A stretch of 64,000 nucleotides of DNA from NCBI GenBank assembly GCA_947561395.2, contig OX387185.1, positions 25,549,866-25,613,865 on the forward strand, in the 5' to 3' direction. A program made the translations under genes and the position numbers. The DNA comes from Buxus sempervirens. Its lineage: Eukaryota > Streptophyta > Magnoliopsida > Buxales > Buxaceae. Of the stretch, positions 47,157-58,474 are shown one piece after another (the first letter of the stretch is position 1; each line of letters opens with the position of its first letter). Below the pieces are notes generated by a model. It was not told where the DNA came from. It worked only from the letters and a program-made list of their open reading frames with translations, and did not search any database.

Positions 47157-50100
47157 TATTTTTGTATCCAAATAGGTTTCGGTTTAAGTATCCATCATTT
47201 TTCGTGTTTATTCACCATTTTATAGTGTCTCTATGCATATCCGATATGTATCTTAGTAGGTATCCTTTTGTGGATTGGTTGATACGGTACATCAGCTCCA
47301 TATTTTAAACCATGGGCAGAGATGTTCCATTGGTTTATTGATAGTCTGGTCGCTAGGGGCCTTTTCCAAGGATTTAGGGTTAGAAGAGATTTTCTTACGG
47401 TATCTTTATAATTTGCAGATGTCATTTTGGTATTTATGGAGGCGTTTAGGGATCAAGGGATCAAATCTCGTGGCTTAAGAGGATCTTGCATACTTTTCAT
47501 ATGGTTTCTGGGTTGAAAGTTAATTGGGGGAAGAGTATGTTGGTGCGGCTAAATTTCAGGGAGAAAGAATTACAGCAATGTCTTCAGGTGTCAAGTAGGT
47601 TAGTTGCCTTTATCCTGTCTTGGACTGCCCCTTGGAGAGTCCCCTAGAACTTTTAAGTTTTTGGGATCCAGTCTTTGTGAGAGTGGAAAGAATACTGGGT
47701 TTGTGGAATAGAAATTATTTGTCTTTTGGGGGTAGGATCACCTTAATCAAGTCTATCCTAACTAATCTACCTGTGTACTATATGTCATTATTTAGTGTGC
47801 TTAAGAGAGTGGTGGACATTCTTGAAATAGCACAGAGAGACTTCTTGTGGGAGGGTGGAGGGGCTAGGAAGACGCATTTAGTTTAATGGAAGAGTGTATG
47901 TAAGGCTAGGGCTAGAAGCGTGGTGGATATTGGTAATATCGCCTCTCGTAATTTATCTCTTTTGGCCAAGTGGTTTTGGCAGTTTAGCATTGAGCAGGAA
48001 AGTCTATGGTACCTACTGATAGTCTAGTAAATACGAAAAAGGAGATAATTGGTGGTTCATTAACTTGATGGCTCAACCTACAAGTAGTTGTCTTTGGAAA
48101 GCCGTGGTTAGGTTAGCGTATTCCTTCTATCCCCATATGCGATTGTGTGTCGGCTCAGGCTCTTCTATTCAATTCTGAAACGATTTGTGATGGGGTAGTT
48201 CTGTTCTAGAGTTCTCACACTTATTTATTTATTTATTTTTGATAAGTAATGATAAATTTTATAAATCAGCAAAGATCAAGATACAAAAGACACTAACAAA
48301 CACAGGAAAGAAACACTTAGGACCATTCCCACAAGAAGTAAGATGATCCTAAAAAACAGGTACACATCCCAAACTACAAAGCTAAAAGAAGCTTACAATT
48401 TCCCCAACCCTAAAGTCCCCAAATTCTGGCGTAATAGAAGACCAAAAAGCAGTCATTCCCATCACAGAATCTAATAATGCCTCTCGACTCTTAGAAACAT
48501 CTTCAAAAAATGCAACTGTTTCGGTTCAGCCAAAGAAACCATATTATAGCAAAGAATACTCCTTCATATAGCCGTCTTCCTCTTAGAGACATAGCAGGGA
48601 ATCTCCACTGTGCTGCCAAGTCACCCAAAGTCTTAGGCATTACCCACTTAACTCCTGTATATTGTAATATCCTTCTCCACTGTGCTGCCAGTTCTCACAC
48701 TTATTCTGTGTTGTACTCCATCTTGATGCTTTGGTTTCTGATATCTTGTCATGGTCTACAGAGGGTCTATCTTGGAATCTGCCTTTAGGAGAGATCTAAG
48801 ATTACTCGAGGTTAAGGAGTTAGCATCCCTTTTTGACTCCTTAAAGGACTATTTTGTGGATTCGTCATCTAGTGATGGGGTTGTTCGTTGCCTTCTCCTT
48901 CAGGTGTTTTTCTTGTACATCATTTTTCAGTATATCTCGTCTAGATCAGTTTGATCAGCCCTGTGTCTTTTCCTGTGTCTTGGCTGTGGAAGCTTAGGCT
49001 ACCCCTAAAGATGAAGGCATTTCTCTGGACTGCACCTTTTTTATAGGATAACTGCCGATCACATACAAAGGAGGTGGAGGTTGGCCTTATCACCACATCT
49101 ATGCTTTTTATGAAGGGAGGCAGGGGAGAGTATTGATCACCTTTTTCTACATTGCCAGTTTATTTGGGTCATATAGATGTGGTTACTCCGATTGATAGAT
49201 GTTTCTTCGGTGGTGCCATCATCTTTTGCTGCCTGGTTTGAGCAGTAGGGGATTTGAGGACTACAGAGTGGGATTGCATATTGTATGAGGTCCTATTTCA
49301 TACAGTGGTATGGGACATATGGAAGGAGAGGCACCATAGAATATTTTTTGTGATGAATGCTTGTCTAGGGAGCAGGTGTTTGAGGCTATTTTGGTGGTTG
49401 TATCATCTTGGGCCTCTATTCGGCCAGAGTTCCGGGGGTGGAGCTATTCCCAGGTGATTAGTGATTAGACTTCTTGCTGTTTTTCTTCTTTGGTTCTGGG
49501 GAGGGAGTTGCTAGATAGAGGGTGCCAGAGCTCGGATCCATGAAGATGAACATAGATGGGTGCTCTTCGGGCAACCCTGGACCTTCGGGTATTGGAGGGA
49601 TTGTATGGGACCGTATTGGAGGGATTTCTATCATTTTTAGTGGCCAGTGGGTGTTGAGGACTCCACTGGGGCAGAGATTTTGGCCCTTCTATTTAGTCTT
49701 TTGGAGGCTAAACGGATGGGCACCAGGGTTTTTGTGGTGGAAGGAGACAACTATTATAATTAGATGGGATGTGTAGAGTTGGCACTGCGTCTTGGAGGTT
49801 CTCACATGTCATTAGTAGAGCTAGAGCCTTGGCACAAGAGCTGAAGTCCTTGCACAAGAGCTGAACGCCTTGTTCAGTCATGTGCCTAGAGAGGCTAATG
49901 CAGTTGTAGATCAGCCAGCAAGTATGGCGCTACAAGATCAGAATTATTTGTTGGGCCTCCATCTGAGGAGTTTGTGGAGTTGTATTGAGACTGGGGCTAC
50001 AGGTTTTATGGGAAGTGGGGTGGGATTGTTGTACATGAGATTTCAATGTATATATCTAGGGCGGTCATGATTAATAACTTGATTGATAGATTCTGCTTTT

Positions 50101-51605
50101 CTGGGCGGGGTATGAGGGATTATCCCACATACCTTTACTGCTTATGTATCTTTATCCTTCTCTTTTCCCTTTTTAATATATCTCATTATTCCTCAAAGAA
50201 AAAAAATATCTATCTATATATATATATATGTTTAAAACTATGAGTAGTCTATGGATGGTGTCTCCAAATGCACTGCATTTGGACATATTCTTAATTGTCC
50301 CACATTGTTAGTTGTTACATAATTTATTGCAGTGTTGAATGCATTTCTTTTATTGTGTATCAACCTATATGTATCTAACGATAAAAGTTTTAAGAAAATC
50401 TGGAGAAATAAAAATGTTTAATGTAACAATCCTCTATTAATTATCTTTTCTTTTCAACATTGTTTTAAAGGAGCACATTATATTCAGTTGCAGGTCACAG
50501 TTGTCTCAGGTTCGTGGGAGAGTCAATTACTAGATCTTTGCAAGCTCAAATTGTTAATGCACTTTGGTTGGGGGATAGAAGCAGAGCTTCAACTCTTCTG
50601 TCAGATCTTGGCCATTGCAAAAACTCGTTAGGAGCTGATGATTTTTTATATATTCTTGATTACTGCGCAAGATCACCTGACCCACTGGTAAGCAGAATAA
50701 TACAAATCTAATTTAGCAGCCACCATGGTAAAATGAAAATGGCTCCTGCTTTATGACTGAAATGTCATTGGTATCAAGCCTATTGGGTTAGAATATTGAT
50801 GTTCAGTATTGACTAAAATGTCATTGGTTGGGAGAGACTGGCTTACAAGAGTGATGTTCAGTACCAATTCTTATATTCTACTTTGTAATGGACATAAAAC
50901 TTTGTCATGTCTCTGTATTGTATATGGTACCTGCCGATGGATCTTTTTACACCATAATCTCGGAACCTATCCGGACCATAATCTTAGGTATGCAGGGGAG
51001 AGGGTGGCAAAAAAGTTGTCTAACACATTTAAGAATATCCTTATTTGCTCTGCATGGGATATAATTTTCTGGTGTTGGACAGTTGTTCCATTTGAACTTT
51101 TATGTTTTATACTTTTAAATGAGCTGTGGTGGTGTGAGGTCACAATTCTAGACAGCCACATTTCAGATCTCATTGACTGACAATCATTATAACTATGTCT
51201 GTCGTTTTGAAGAAGTCAGGAAAACATATGCTGTCCATCTGCTCAAATGAATTTTAAAGAGATCCTTAGATCCATATTGTTAGGAATGTTTTTTTCTCAT
51301 GGAGGGGCTCTCCTTTGCGATCTATGGTGGTTGAGTGTCATTGCAGGTGCCTCACTTGTAATACATAGGCATGCCAGGATTTTCTCATGGTCTTTCCTCA
51401 CAGTGTTATTCTTGATTTATTAAGAATATAGTCTTGCTTATGTCAGTTGGTGTTTGAATATGGAAATTTTTTCTGAAAATGCTTCTTTCTCATGAAGTTT
51501 GCTTTAGAGACTTGGAAAATTATGGAGGACACACATATTGGCATGAGTGAGAGGTGTTGCATGTTTATCATCCGATCCCTCAGTAAAGGTGGTTATCTTC
51601 AAGAG
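36165..51605 (+). CDS. host gene: N-terminal part of a pentatricopeptide-repeat-like protein (partial, 4 coding exons seen)
   Basis: Coding exons: 36165-36245, 41422-41479, 50494-50687, 51498-51605. Intron phases fit without a stop (0, 1, 0, then 0), and every joint has GT donor and AG acceptor. The 147 codons begin MLAKLRTCECNHYVRMWKRV, a basic start poor in acidic residues that suits an organelle transit peptide (inference), then a Ser-rich linker, then helix pairs. Exon 4 has RSLQAQIVNALWLGD and DDFLYILDYCARSPDPL; exon 5 has FALETWKIMEDTHIGMSERC and RSLSKGGYLQE, which follows the 35-residue PPR pattern ending in KGG.L.E. PPR proteins bind RNA in mitochondria or plastids; the target here is unknown. 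From memory it resembles the plant group of At1g76280, unverified. The rest of the gene is not found before 64000, so the next intron is at least 12.4 kb or the gene is broken. Confidence 0.7.
36246..37474. other. intron of the PPR-like gene
   Basis: AT-rich non-coding sequence; no element recognised. Confidence 0.45.
37475..37870 (-). mobile_element. probable L1 3' fragment
   Basis: A poly-T run at 37475-37486 followed by ATCAGTAATACTAG reads on the - strand as CTAGTATTACTGATAAAA, close to the ACTTATCAAAA ending of other plant L1 tails in this window. Little else can be said. Confidence 0.4.
38284..39440 (-). pseudogene. decayed L1 ORF2 C-terminal region
   Basis: On the - strand from about 39440: GLGLGNLHSRNTSFMEDGYG and LGRNVELCGIDYCKKIWNA resemble the region after the polymerase of plant L1 proteins (GGLGI..L...N.ALLGKW.WR). 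Later frames give FATSWVIWLAHN near 38520, like the zinc-binding and W.IWLERN part. A T-rich end at 38288 would be the tail. Many stops and shifts. The 147-codon ORF at 37872-38315 is not supported as a gene. Confidence 0.5.
39441..41421. other. intron of the PPR-like gene
   Basis: Mostly unrecognised AT-rich DNA. At 40786-40870 AAGGTTTTAAATCTTGGTTT and GGTACTGGTACGTACTGCTG look like the end of a small DNA element of the type seen at 46070 and 47290. Confidence 0.4.
41422..41479 (+). CDS. exon 2 (coding) of the PPR-like gene
   Basis: 58 bases between TTCTGTGCAG| and GATG|GTATTA. Reads EWKNVAKRSNSSQSFGSSD plus one base; phase 1 at the donor fits the next exon only if that begins at 50494. Confidence 0.7.
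42391..42407 (-). other. conserved LTR stem-loop, copy in LTR-G
   Basis: TGAGA-cataaca-TCTCA followed by GCTAGTAACATCATG; perfect 5-bp stem. Confidence 0.6.
44825..45150. other. palindrome cluster of LTR-G
   Basis: ATTGCGCTCGAACAATATGT, CCATCGCTCGAGCTGG and GATCGCGCTCGAGTG with several half-sites, equivalent to the clusters in LTR-b, C and H. Confidence 0.6.
46075..47313. mobile_element. possible DNA element with TTTAAAATAT-type ends
   Basis: The left side reads GGTCTAAAATATTG with GCGGTACGTGGGATAC; the right side in reverse reads GGTTTAAAATATGG with TGTACCGTATCAACC. About 1.24 kb apart. A (TA)n run lies at 47120-47153. No target duplication or protein was found. Confidence 0.35.
47314..50200 (+). 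mobile_element. 5'-truncated plant L1 with RNase H, in the PPR-like gene's intron
   Basis: The ORF2 remnant begins in the polymerase: GLFQGFRVRRDFLTVS and FADVILVFMEAFRDQ, where FADD of active RT is changed to FADV. Then NRNYLSFGGRITLIKSILTN and YYMSLFSVLKRVVDILE with QRDFLW, later the Cys/His region, then the RNase H part MKMNIDGCSSGNPGPSGIGG (about 49540) and HVPREANAVVDQPASMAL (about 49873). The 3' end is an A-rich tail at about 50195-50205. It is broken by stops, shifts and a nested - strand L1 at 48226-48689. Confidence 0.85.
48226..48689 (-). mobile_element. short L1 3' fragment nested in the L1
   Basis: Flanked by a perfect 16-base duplication (48210-48225 and 48690-48705, AGTTCTCACACTTATT), typical of LINE insertion. 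Left side TATTTATTTTTGATAAGTAA is the reverse of an ACTTATCAAAAATAAATA tail, so the fragment lies on the - strand. The host L1 resumes with no loss after it. Confidence 0.85.
50206..50493. other. end of the intron before exon 3
   Basis: Non-coding, ends in the acceptor TTCAGTTGCAG|. Confidence 0.5.
50494..50687 (+). CDS. exon 3 (coding) of the PPR-like gene
   Basis: 194 bases. Two bases complete the codon from 41479, then 64 codons HSCLRFVGESITRSLQ to CARSPDPL, donor CCACTG|GTAAGC. A second AG at 50508 would give a shorter start but breaks the frame with the previous exon. Confidence 0.75.
50688..51497. other. intron of the PPR-like gene
   Basis: Non-coding; the 123-codon frame at 50809-51180 has no recognisable features and is not supported. 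Confidence 0.5.
51498..51605 (+). CDS. exon 4 (coding) of the PPR-like gene
   Basis: 36 codons between CATGAAG| and CAAGAG|GTATCA, phase 0 at both ends. FALETWKIMED..IGMSERCC and IRSLSKGGYLQE fit one PPR helix pair. Confidence 0.7.
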
Positions 51606-52439
51606 GTATCAACATAATTCTTATCATCATAGCGTGTTTGTGTGCATGTCTTTGTGTGTGTTTTTTTGTGTGGGTTTTGTGCTTGTTTTGTTTTGACCAT
51701 TTGATGGAAATATCTTTTATCTTCTACCTTTTCCTTGATTGAGAATTGTGTTCCTAAATAGAACGCAAATCCCATACAAGAGTGCTACTTATTTATTTGA
51801 GATAGGTAGTTATAAACCTTTTGTGTTTAACTCTACCTTTCTTTTTGAATAGTTTTTTATATTTATTTGAGGTCAAATAACAGGAATATAATAGGTCATA
51901 CAATAGGTTAGGCATGAATGATGAGAAATTTATCTATGAATTAGCAAGCATTAGAGAGATAGGAAGATTAAGATTTGGATTAATTTAGATGCATAAGTTG
52001 CAATGATCAGGTAGTCTTAGTAAAGGACGAAGAAATCAAAGAAAAAGGTAGAGGCTATCTACAAGAACTACCCATTGAAGAATGTATGGGAAAATTTAGA
52101 TGAGGTAGAATCAGAGCATCAATGAGGCAAGAGAGGATATGTTTACAAGATTTGGTAATTTGATTATAGGGAGCTATAGCTAAGGTGAAAGTAGGAAGGG
52201 CTCCAGGATTGTTTGTCACCACATAATTCGAAGGGAACTTCCAAGTTTCTCCGTTTCATTCATTTTGCTGGATTTGAGGAGGGGAAGAATAAGAGAATAC
52301 AGAAGGAATTAAAATTTTTTTTTCTTTAGTGTTAGTTTTGATGGCAAATGAGAGGTTGCAAATAATTAAAGAATGCATTGATGGGATGTCCTTAATTACT
52401 CATGAAGATTCAAGTCTTATATCGGAGGGTGCGTTTGGG
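51606..52439. other. start of the next intron
   Basis: No further exon of the PPR-like gene is recognised here. GT-rich stretch at 51640-51690. Part may be the 5' region of the L1 that follows. Confidence 0.4.
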
Positions 52440-53348
52440 GGCTGCACAAAAAGGAACTATGGATAAATATATTTTAGACCTTTGGAGTTTGGTTGTATTT
52501 ATCTTGAATAACCTAACATTTGAGCTCACTATTCCTTTTAGTTATTAGATAACTATGGGATAATGTATATAACTGTTGGGAAATGTGCTGAGGATCATCA
52601 AGAGTGGGGTGTTGTAGGGTTCTATTAACTGAAGATGGTTCTTACAATTTAATATGTTGGTAGAGTTGGATACAAATTTTGACGGTTGGGTGGTGCAATT
52701 ATGCAAGTGGAGATTTATGTGAAGTTCAGTTCTAGTATAAAAGGTTCAGAAAGGGGACATTCTGTGTATGCATGAATGTGCAGACTTTTTGGGTAAAAGT
52801 GGGCGGATATATTTGCATTGAATGGCGTGAGATTCACATGTTCTAATAATCAAGTGTCACGCCCCGAAAATTATACTTATTTTATCCTATAATTATATTA
52901 AAATAACTAATAAATATTAAGGGTAATGGGGGTAATAGGGACACTAGGATGTAACTGCAATTTCCACACACTCCTTTTGTGAAAACCAAAGCAGAAACCC
53001 AACTCTCGTGTGCTCAATGTACAATACATCCGTGTAATAAAATTTCAAAGGAAAACAAATTAAAATACCAAGATCTTGCACATTAAAGACAACTAAATCT
53101 CATATGTATTAACCAAAAGAATATCAGAGTACGCTTTAAAATAACATTCCACTAATCATAATTTCAATAATTGAGGAGTACAAATAAACCCTACTCTACT
53201 AGCTCATGGCATCAAATAAAATCCCTATCAACTACTACTCTAAATGTACTACGTAGACGTCCAAGCACGCCGAATCATGTCCATATCCTAAGCACCATCC
53301 TACTCCTCAAAAGCTGCATCATACACACCTGAAAAATATAATAGGGGA

Positions 53349-53363
53349 TGAGCAAATAGCCCA
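53349..53363 (-). other. conserved LTR stem-loop, copy in LTR-H
   Basis: TGAGC-aaata-GCCCA followed by GTAGGTATCATC; pairs as UGGGC with GCUCA on the transcribed strand, one G-U pair. Confidence 0.6.
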
Positions 53364-55199
53364 GTAGGTATCATCTCTATAGATCAAGTCCAATGCAGGA
53401 CGCCAACTGTAGAAATATACCCTCAAAATATAACATCAATATAATCAAGAAGATAGATATAGCATGCTGAATGAATTATTAAAGTAAAGAAACAATATCA
53501 AAATGCAAAACACATGGAAGACCCCCTATTATCGCTATATGTGGTCAAGTATATGATTTCCTAAGGAATCTATATGAAGAAACACTCCTAAATTTGCAAA
53601 TCAAGTTCAATCATTCATGTATATAATGAATGCTGTGAAAGTGTGTGAATAACATCTAGAGATATTCATCTTCGCATCATGAAGTACCTTAGAGTTGCAA
53701 ATTATAAGGATCATTCCCACCTACCTCCTTATAACTGCTGTGTTTGTAAAATTGCTTAGATATCTCTGACCCAACACACATTCCAGCTACAAACACCTAA
53801 TTCTTGGCAATCTAAGTATTCCACGTGTACATTATAGTTCTATAGACTTTCAACTGATCGGAGCACTATGCTGAACCACTATTTGCGGAATGGGGACCTA
53901 ATCCCAAGATGCCCACAACATCTTTGTGAAGTGCGGCTCTAAATAGTAACACAGTCTCAACCTATTAATGCCTCTCAGAGATTCATCCCTCAAGGTCTTA
54001 TATCACTTTAGTAGCCACGTCTTATAAGCTAGGTATTGGACTCTGCGGAAAAGTCCTCACTATGACATATAAGGATATAATAACATATGAACAAGGACTA
54101 TTGGTGAATGTTGGTAGACCTTCACACCTCACCCGTTCCAAATACAATGTCAATAATAGGGCTGGCAATCGGTCGAATACGGTATGGATCTGCTAAGATC
54201 TAAATTCAAAGCAAAAAAGAAAAACCGATATTCGAATTTGATCCGAAATCCGACAGATCTTTTATACTTGAATCCGAATTTGAAATCGAATACATATACA
54301 GTATCTGAATCCGATATTCGACTGAACAGAATAACTAAAATTCGAATTAGATTCGAATTAGATTTCTCATAAACACAAAACCCTTCGATTTTTTGTTTTA
54401 ATATGGTTGGTTCAACTATGTGGTTTATGCAAAGTTTACAAACGGTCTAACCTATCTTTGGTCTGGGTTTATGTATAGTATATTGATTTTGGTTTGGATC
54501 CTATTTGGATCGGATATGGGTAGATCCGAATTCGATTCCGACTTTTTGTTGGATCTGAAATCCAAGATCTGTATTCGAACCATGGATCTATATATCATAT
54601 CCGAATAGGGGTGCTTATCGGGCCTGTGCTTGGTGGGTGCCGAGGGTTAGGCACGGCACGACCCTCCTGGGAGATGGGCTATGCCGTGCTTGGCCCGTCA
54701 CCCAATACCTTGGGCACGGCTAGGGCTGGGTAGGGCCTAGCAAAGCCAGCTAACGGGCCACCCACGGGACTGGGGTATTTTTTTTTGCAAAAAATTATAG
54801 AAAATGGAAAAAAAAGTAAAAAAGAAAATTCAAAAAAAATATATTTATTATTCACAAAAATTTCGTACACATATTGGGATAGAATTTTCTCAAAAAAATT
54901 TAAATAAATTATTTATTACAAGTACAACTTTGCAAGCGCAACAATGCTTATACTTACTACACTTGCATAAATAATACTGCATCATTATAGTATGAGCACA
55001 TCCCAACTAAGTTGGCACCCATTCATCTATTTTTCATTTGCAGTTTTAGAAAAAAAAAGAAAAAGGAAAAAAGAAAAGTAAAGCTTCTAAACAGAAACTT
55101 TTACATTGATTACAAAAAATATAATAAAACCTAACTAATCTAGAAGACTAAATTCGTCAATATTCAAATCATCAAAGTCTCCAAAAAGTTGATCATTCG

Positions 55200-57246
55200 C
55201 ATATTCCTAATGTCTCAGTTCCGTCCTTAGCTAATCCGTCAGATAGACACATACTTGCAACATTTCCGGCATTAATTTGCTCCTATAGTTGTTCATCTAC
55301 ACTAAAAGCTGATTCTGATGCAACCGTGGACACCAGAACCATTAGTAGATCACGTGCCACGGAGGAAAGCACAGGATAACTAACCTGATTTTGCTTCCAC
55401 CATGCCAAAATACTAAAAGAACTATGCTCATCCATTGTATTAAAATATAGTGGGGGGCTTTCTAAATATATCTTTAACTCAGATGATCCCCCAGTACCAA
55501 ATACTGGTTGTTTCCCCCTTCTTCTACCACTTAAAAAATTCCAGGGGGAACTATCTGGCAGTGTTTCTTGGGTTTGAGTTAAACCCTGTCTGCTACTGCT
55601 AATATCATATTTAGAAAAAAGTCTTTCTAAAAGGATTTTTATTTTATTTATATCTATTTGAAAAGAAGATTGCATATTTTCATTTATTTCATTTATTAAA
55701 TCTTCTACTCTTAATTTAATCCTAGGGTCCATTGCAAGTAGCTAAACAAAATATAAAGAGGGCATTTCTTGCTAATATTTTAAAATTTTAGATTCCATTG
55801 ATGGGCAAATATCCTTAACAACGGCGTGGGTCTATATTTTTGAAAGCAATTACTTATTTGATATATTATATTTAAAATATTCGGGGATGTTGGGTAATAA
55901 ATCTTCGATAAGAATGTTGTTGCATAAAAAAAATTTTTTAAGAAATCTCTTAAAATTTCTGCTATTTGCCAGTCAAGTTTTTCTTGTTGACTTTCAGGCA
56001 CTTTTGTTTTATAAAATAGTGAAAGTTCTTGTTTCAATTCTAGTGCAGCATCTAGCATTAAATATGTTGAATTCCATCTATGGTCAACGTTTAAGGTAAT
56101 TTTTTTTATGTTGCTTTCCCAAACTTGCACAATGATTTTTAAAATCTCTAGCAGTTGTGCTAAATTGTTTCAAAAATCTTATTGCGTTTCTAAAATTCAT
56201 TAAAAGATATTGCACAATTTTTAAGCTATCCTGCATAACTAAATTTAGGATGTGACAAGCACATCGAGCATGAAATAAACATCTGTCTAGATTTAAGTTT
56301 AAGTGTTGTCTTAGTATGTCTATTGCAACATTATTAGCACTTGCATTATCAAATGCTAGAGCCATTATTTTATTTTGTAATTTATACTGTTTTACTTTTT
56401 GTGCTATAGCATTTGCTATACCTAGTTCAGAATGTTTAGCATCTAGTGTCAAAAGTTATTATTCTTTTTCCATACTCCAATTCTCATCTATACAATGTGC
56501 AGTTATAGCTAAATAACTTATGTTTTGTCTACTTGTCCTATCTGAAGTTAAAACCACTTTAAAACTACTGTTTGAAAAAATTCTATTAATTCTTTTTTCA
56601 TTCTTTTATATAATGTTATAGCATCACTTTTTAGAGTGTGGCGTAAGAAAGGTTTATATCCTGGTGCTAGATATTTGGTCATTAGGCGTTAAATCTTTTA
56701 CTTTGTATTAATGTAAGGGTAATTCTTCTCGTATTACTTACATGAAAATTTCTTGCCTAGTTTCTTCTTGATTAAAAACAAAGTTGCGCAAATTAACACC
56801 ACTGGTGGAAAGTTGGGCTTGCCTAGGGTCTAGTTGGCTATGTTTTGGAAGGCATTTTTGCAAATGCCGCTGCAAGTGGCCTGTACCACCTGAACTTTTG
56901 TAGCTAAATTTTTTTTTTTTTTTTTGCAGTGGTTACAAACTGCTCTCTTTTCCCTCTCTATAATTTGAATTGAAAAATTTTGCCAGACATCGGAGGTTCT
57001 AGTCCTCTTGCTGCTCCTAGATGGTAGGGAAGGTGATCCCATTTTTGTGGGATCTTGGAGGCGAGGGCACTCAGGGTCATGATCTTGGATGGGAGGGCAC
57101 TCAGGGTCATGATCTTGGATGGGAGGGTCACTATATGAGGGTTTGGTCTTATCAAAATCTTCAGAAAAACCTGGGTCAGAAAGGGGTCTAAAAAACTCTC
57201 TTTCCTCGTTGTTAAAGTAATGAGGTTGCCTAGGGTCCATTTTCAA
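55200..57246 (-). pseudogene. hAT (Ac-like) transposase, broken
   Basis: Start at about 57240 (MDPRQPHYFNNEE). An acidic region with two IQDHDPECP repeats leads to a BED zinc finger: SDVWQNFSIQIIEREKRAVC with C..C, then a run of 17 T (56909-56925) that shifts the frame away from the histidine half (GGTGHLQRHLQKC). Further on: LTSDRTSRQNISYLAITAHC, FDNASANN with LFHARCACHILNLV, VDHRWNSTYLMLDAA, and the C-terminal dimerisation region ELKIYLESPP, FSILAWWKQN, YPVLSSVARDLLM, STVASESAFS. A stop follows at 55283. At least four frame breaks; not functional. hAT transposases cut and rejoin the element in the nucleus. Confidence 0.88.
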
Positions 57247-57517
57247 ATTTGTAAAAAAAATTGCTTAATAAATAATATAATAATAATTTTTTGGTGATTC
57301 ATTGCCTATAGTAAAGTGAGGAATAATGTATGCAAAAATGCACTAGGAAAATTCTCAGGTAATTGGAGGAGTCACAAACGGTTTCGCTTAAAACCCAGTT
57401 TCCTTAGGCTATCTCATCTTTTGTGACAGAACTTTCCTAGAGATGCACTTAGTTGCACAATATGTTGCCCACTATACTAGGTTTTTAAATAATAAGAAAG
57501 GTAGAAGGAGAGATTTA

Positions 57518-57518
<1 letters not shown>

Positions 57519-57566
<48 letters not shown>
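57519..57566. repeat. (AT)n microsatellite
   Basis: About 24 AT units upstream of the transposase start of the inner hAT. Confidence 0.9.
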
Positions 57567-57570
<4 letters not shown>

Positions 57571-58474
57571 TATTTAAAATCGGAAAATTAAATAGAAGAA
57601 GACCTTTTGAGAATGAAGCTTGAACTTTGCAGTGGAAGCCTTCAACCTCCAGAGTCCACTTCCCACTTTTGATGCTTGAGCCATTTAAAAAAAAAAAACT
57701 ATTACTTGATAGCTACAGAGATGAAGAGAGTAAGAGAGATTATAGAAGATGTGTGGTTTGGAGTGGGAAGGGTTAGGCCTATTTATAGAAAACCAAAAGT
57801 GGCTTTTTATCACTTCTACCCTTAAATATGGATGTTATTTGGCTGTTGGAAGGGTAGAAATGGTCATTTAGAGTCAATTACAAGTATACCCCCCTAATAT
57901 GGTTGTTAAGGGGTAAAATTGTAAAAAAGAATGGGAAAAATCACTTTTTGGGTAAAAAAGGCTAGCCACACCTGCCTACTGTTGCATGCTGCTTGCGTGC
58001 TTCGTGGGCCATGGCCCATGTGCCCGCTCCCTAGGCACGACACAACCCGCTAGAAGGGCACGGGCCGTGCCGTGCCGGGCCATGCAAGGGTCGGAACGAG
58101 CACGAGTACACTTTAAGCGTGCTGGGCCATGCCGTGCCCGTGCTAGCCTGATAAGAAACCCTATATCCAAATTCGACATTTTCGGATCGGATTTGGATAA
58201 ATATCCGACCTATTGCTAGCCCTAGTCAATAACATGCTTGACTCATGCAAAATATAATAAATCCTATCTAATGCATAATGTAATACACACACATATGGCT
58301 TTCACCAACAACCATAGCACATAAGTCCAAATAATATGTCAAATTCCAATTTAGTATGTTACAGTGGGAAAGAATCAGTTTAAAAGCTCATAATCATGTA
58401 TTTAGATATGTATCAAGGTGTAGATAACATTAAAATTGCACAAATTATCCAAAAATATACAAAATACAAAAATC

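Larger units (their letters stand above)
54606..58163 (-). mobile_element. inner hAT transposon with decayed transposase
   Basis: Ends TAGGGGTGCTTATCGGGC and, in reverse, TAGGGTTTCTTATCAGGC; flanks TATCCGAA (54598-54605) and TATCCAAA (58164-58171), an 8-bp duplication with one change. Length 3558 bp. GGCACGGC-type repeats lie just inside both ends (54650-54725 and 58020-58140), a usual place for transposase binding sites. Confidence 0.85.
54157..58224. mobile_element. outer hAT element (non-autonomous, about 500 bp) interrupted by an inner hAT
   Basis: Ends TAGGGCTGGCAATCGG and, in reverse, TAGGGCTAGCAATAGG; perfect 8-bp duplication GTCAATAA (54149-54156 and 58225-58232), the hAT hallmark. 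Its own sequence is 54157-54605 plus 58172-58224, rich in GAATTCGAATCCGATA-type words, with no coding capacity. Confidence 0.88.

Noticed and set aside
50809..51180. 123-codon frame in the PPR-like gene's intron
   Set aside because: It lies between two well-supported exons and has no recognised features.
57976..58219. Arg/Ala/His-rich frames on both strands
   Set aside because: They are by-products of the GGCACGGC-type terminal repeats of the inner hAT element.
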